Assembly: GCA_964370795.1 (NCBI GenBank)
Contig: CAYJME010000131.1
Coordinates: 1 to 9,388, forward strand
Origin: JAHFOW01 sp964370795
GTDB lineage: Bacteria; Planctomycetota; Brocadiia; Brocadiales; Brocadiaceae
Direction: 5' to 3'
Length of the DNA: 9,388 nt
Each line of letters begins with the position of its first letter. Position 1 is the first letter of the stretch. The position numbers and the translations under genes are program-made. Positions 7,952 through 9,388 of this stretch are shown here, in pieces. The notes beneath the pieces were generated by a model. The model saw only the letters and a list, made by a program, of their open reading frames with translations, was not told the origin of the DNA and did not search any database.

Positions 7952-7963
7952 AGAAAAACACCC

Positions 7964-9070
7964 TTATTGAGGGGAAAAGAAATTCCTGATGTGACCGATG
8001 ACATAATCCAGTTCATTTTGCGTAATTTCAGGATAAACAGGCAATGCGAAAACTTCATTTGATGCCTTTTCCGACTCTGGCAAATCACCTTTTTTATATC
8101 CCAAATACTCAAAACACTTTTGCAAATGAAGTGAAACGGGATAATAAATCGCCGTTTCTATTCCTTGTTGTTCAAGATATTTCATCATTGCATCTCTTTG
8201 TGGTGTTGCGATTACATACTGGTGAAATATATGAGTATTATAAGGTTCTATTTGGGGCAACCGTACAGGCAATCCCCTTAAATTTTCACTATAATAAGCA
8301 GCCACTTCTCCCCGTTTCCGGGACCACCCATCCAGATATTTCAGTTTAACAGACAGGATAGCAGCCTGTATCGCATCCAGCCGCCCGTTAATACCAATAT
8401 AGGAATGATAGTATTTTGGTTTTGATCCATGCACTCTCAGGATTTTAAGAAATTCAGCAAGATGGTCGTCACTAGTTGTCACCAGCCCGCCGTCACCGTA
8501 ACCACCAAGGTTTTTTGTTGGATAAAAGGAAAAACATCCGATGTGACCCAACGTACCGGCAGGATTTCCTTTATACAAGGCTCCAATTGCCTGCGCAGCA
8601 TCTTCAATAACTTTTAGTCCATGGGCTTGTGCAACCTCTAGAATTGCATCCATATCGGCGCATTGGCCGTAAAGGTGAACAGGAATGATTGCTTTTGTCT
8701 TTTTGTTGATGACTCTTGCAATTTTGTGAACATCAATATTGTACGTAGAAGGGTCAATGTCTACAAAAACCGGGGTAGCGCCCAGTCGCGCAATTGAACC
8801 TGCCGTGGCAAAGAAGGTAAATGGCGTTGTAATAACCTCATCGCCATTTTTTATCCCACATGCCATTAAAGCCAGGAGTAATGCATCGGTACCGGATGAT
8901 ACGCCGATTGCATGTTTTGTTTTACAGTAGTTTGCTATATCACGTTCAAACGATTCAACAAAAGGACCGAGGACAAATGACTGGCTGGCAATTACCTCTA
9001 AAACGGCCTTATTGATTTCCTCTCGTATGCCATCATATTGCCGTTTTAAATCAAGAGCGTTTACTTTCAT
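7964..9070 (-). CDS. DegT/DnrJ/EryC1/StrS family PLP-dependent sugar aminotransferase
   Basis: This is a 368-residue fold-type I PLP enzyme of the family that transaminates keto-sugars bound to nucleotides, usually for amino sugars of LPS, O-antigen or glycoprotein glycans. Visible: GVSSGTDALLLAL (GTDAL at 60-64, phosphate binding); TTPFTFFATAGSI; PVHLYGQCADMDAI (130-143); VIEDAAQAIGA with D157, which contacts the pyridine nitrogen; and FSFYPTKNLGGYGDGG with the Schiff-base lysine K186. The HLYGQ-AD-D pattern resembles WbpE/FdtB-like enzymes acting at C3 of the sugar, but the substrate cannot be set from sequence. The ATG at 9070 is chosen; a TTG just before it (9073) would add one residue. 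No good ribosome site is seen. It is the first gene after a consensus promoter and ends 12 bp before lptD, which suits a role in LPS sugar synthesis, though no other sugar gene is in view. Confidence 0.92.
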   Translation of the reverse strand: MKVNALDLKRQYDGIREEINKAVLEVIASQSFVLGPFVESFERDIANYCKTKHAIGVSSGTDALLLALMACGIKNGDEVITTPFTFFATAGSIARLGATPVFVDIDPSTYNIDVHKIARVINKKTKAIIPVHLYGQCADMDAILEVAQAHGLKVIEDAAQAIGALYKGNPAGTLGHIGCFSFYPTKNLGGYGDGGLVTTSDDHLAEFLKILRVHGSKPKYYHSYIGINGRLDAIQAAILSVKLKYLDGWSRKRGEVAAYYSENLRGLPVRLPQIEPYNTHIFHQYVIATPQRDAMMKYLEQQGIETAIYYPVSLHLQKCFEYLGYKKGDLPESEKASNEVFALPVYPEITQNELDYVIGHIRNFFSPQ

Positions 9071-9154
9071 CAATGAGTTGAGTTACCGTTTGATCAATGG
9101 GATATTAATTCATAAGTTTGCTAAAATACAATATTTGCGTCATTAAGTTGAAAC

Positions 9155-9183
9155 ATTATATTGATAGTGCTTAACTTTGTCAA
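9155..9183 (-). promoter_or_regulatory. Exact-consensus sigma-70 promoter for the eight-gene operon
   Basis: Read on the minus strand, TTGACA (9183-9178) is followed by a 17-base spacer and TATAAT (9160-9155). Both hexamers and the spacing match the housekeeping sigma-factor consensus exactly. Transcription should begin near 9148-9149, giving a 5' leader of about 78 bases before the aminotransferase ATG at 9070. The position, directly before the first gene of the series, supports the call. No riboswitch-like or attenuator structure could be recognised in the leader. Confidence 0.85.
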
Positions 9184-9202
9184 TGAAAAAGACACCTTTT
9201 AC

Positions 9203-9316
9203 GACCACAATAATCTCTCAAATATTAACCTTGATTTTAACTACATTTATGATGTAAGATTCCAGTTCTCAAATCATAAATACTGTCATAACCGGCAAAA
9301 TGAGATGACCACAATA
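9203..9316 (+). repeat. Pair of 10-bp direct repeats flanking the tRNA leader
   Basis: GACCACAATA occurs at 9203-9212 and again at 9307-9316, 104 bases apart, the second copy ending one base before the tRNA 5' end. A shorter repeat, TCTCAAAT, occurs at 9216-9223 and 9267-9274. The exact copies are seen directly. Whether they are a regulatory pair, the trace of a small duplication or chance is unknown. Confidence 0.4.
9231..9260 (+). promoter_or_regulatory. Candidate promoter for the tRNA-Arg gene
   Basis: TTGATT (9231-9236) and TAAGAT (9255-9260) are separated by 18 bases on the plus strand, each with a few mismatches to consensus. The start would fall near 9266-9268, about 50 bases before the mature tRNA 5' end, a reasonable precursor leader for RNase P. 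The stretch is AT-rich, so chance matches are likely and the call is tentative. Confidence 0.4.
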
Positions 9317-9317
9317 C

Positions 9318-9388
9318 GCCCCTATAGCTCAACTGAATAGAGCGTTGGCCTCCGGAGCCAAAGGTTGCAGGTTTGAATCCTGCTGGGG
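9318..9388 (+). tRNA. tRNA-Arg (anticodon CCG), 3' end cut by window
   Basis: The cloverleaf folds as follows: acceptor 5' strand GCCCCTA (9318-9324); D stem GCTC/GAGC (9327-9330, 9340-9343); anticodon stem TTGGC/GCCAA (9345-9349, 9357-9361) around the loop CTCCGGA, with anticodon CCG at 9352-9354 reading the Arg codon CGG; variable loop AGGTT; T stem GCAGG/CCTGC (9367-9371, 9379-9383); and the start of the acceptor 3' strand TGGGG (9384-9388). Bases 71-73 and any encoded CCA lie beyond the edge. A20, an arginine identity base, is present in the D loop. Two near-invariant bases are changed together: G19 is A (9336) and C56 is T (9374), which could still pair as A19-U56. The other tertiary pairs (T8-A14, A15-T48) look normal, so the tRNA is probably functional. 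Confidence 0.93.

Larger units (their letters stand above)
9071..9317. other. Divergent intergenic control region
   Basis: About 247 AT-rich bases separate the minus-strand operon from the plus-strand tRNA. The region holds the consensus operon promoter, a weak candidate tRNA promoter, and a pair of 10-base direct repeats. No open frame with coding character, no terminator hairpin and no recognised riboswitch was found here. Confidence 0.7.

Noticed and set aside
9069..9099. CATTGAT occurring twice on the minus strand (9075-9069, 9099-9093), plus an 8-bp palindrome TTGATCAA at 9090-9097.
   Set aside because: Too short and AT-rich to separate from chance, and no third exact copy is present.
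9285..9309. GTCAT/ATGAC inverted arms before the tRNA, a possible hairpin or terminator.
   Set aside because: Arms of only five pairs with a 15-base loop and no T-run; too weak to call.

Overview
The window carries one long, tightly packed gene series on the minus strand, a divergent tRNA gene at the right edge, and about 250 bp of control DNA between them. The G+C content looks low-40s % by eye. LptD and a sugar-nucleotide-type aminotransferase show a Gram-negative cell with an LPS-type outer membrane. The low G+C, the XseA signature RALTPTEAGELVVP and the presence of a Uma2-family protein remind me of planctomycetes, perhaps the anammox group (Brocadiales). This is inference without any database search; Nitrospirota, Omnitrophota or deltaproteobacterial lineages are possible.

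Reading in the direction of transcription (right to left), the series is: DegT/DnrJ/EryC1-type PLP aminotransferase (9070-7964), lptD (7951-5102), coaD (5092-4589), ymdB-type metallophosphoesterase (4592-3801), xseA (3800-2556), a Uma2-family PD-(D/E)XK protein (2520-1963), xseB (1961-1710) and dxs (1689 to beyond the left edge). Gaps are 12, 9, -4, 0, 35, 1 and 20 bp, so all eight are probably co-transcribed and several are translationally coupled. A promoter matching the sigma-70 consensus exactly (TTGACA, 17 bp, TATAAT) lies just upstream of the first gene. No terminator hairpin or second strong promoter was seen inside the series.

The operon mixes tasks: outer-membrane biogenesis (aminotransferase, LptD), CoA synthesis (CoaD), isoprenoid precursor synthesis (Dxs), DNA end processing (XseA/XseB, exonuclease VII) and probable cyclic-nucleotide hydrolysis (YmdB type). 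The oddest member is the Uma2 gene lodged between the two exonuclease VII subunit genes.

On the plus strand, a tRNA-Arg(CCG) gene begins at 9318 and runs off the right edge. It carries a paired change of the nearly invariant G19-C56 tertiary contact to A19-U56. No insertion sequence, CRISPR array, phage gene or large repeat is visible. Most of the window is ordinary housekeeping content; the points worth a second look are the Uma2 insertion, the duplicated N-terminal module of LptD, and the tRNA.
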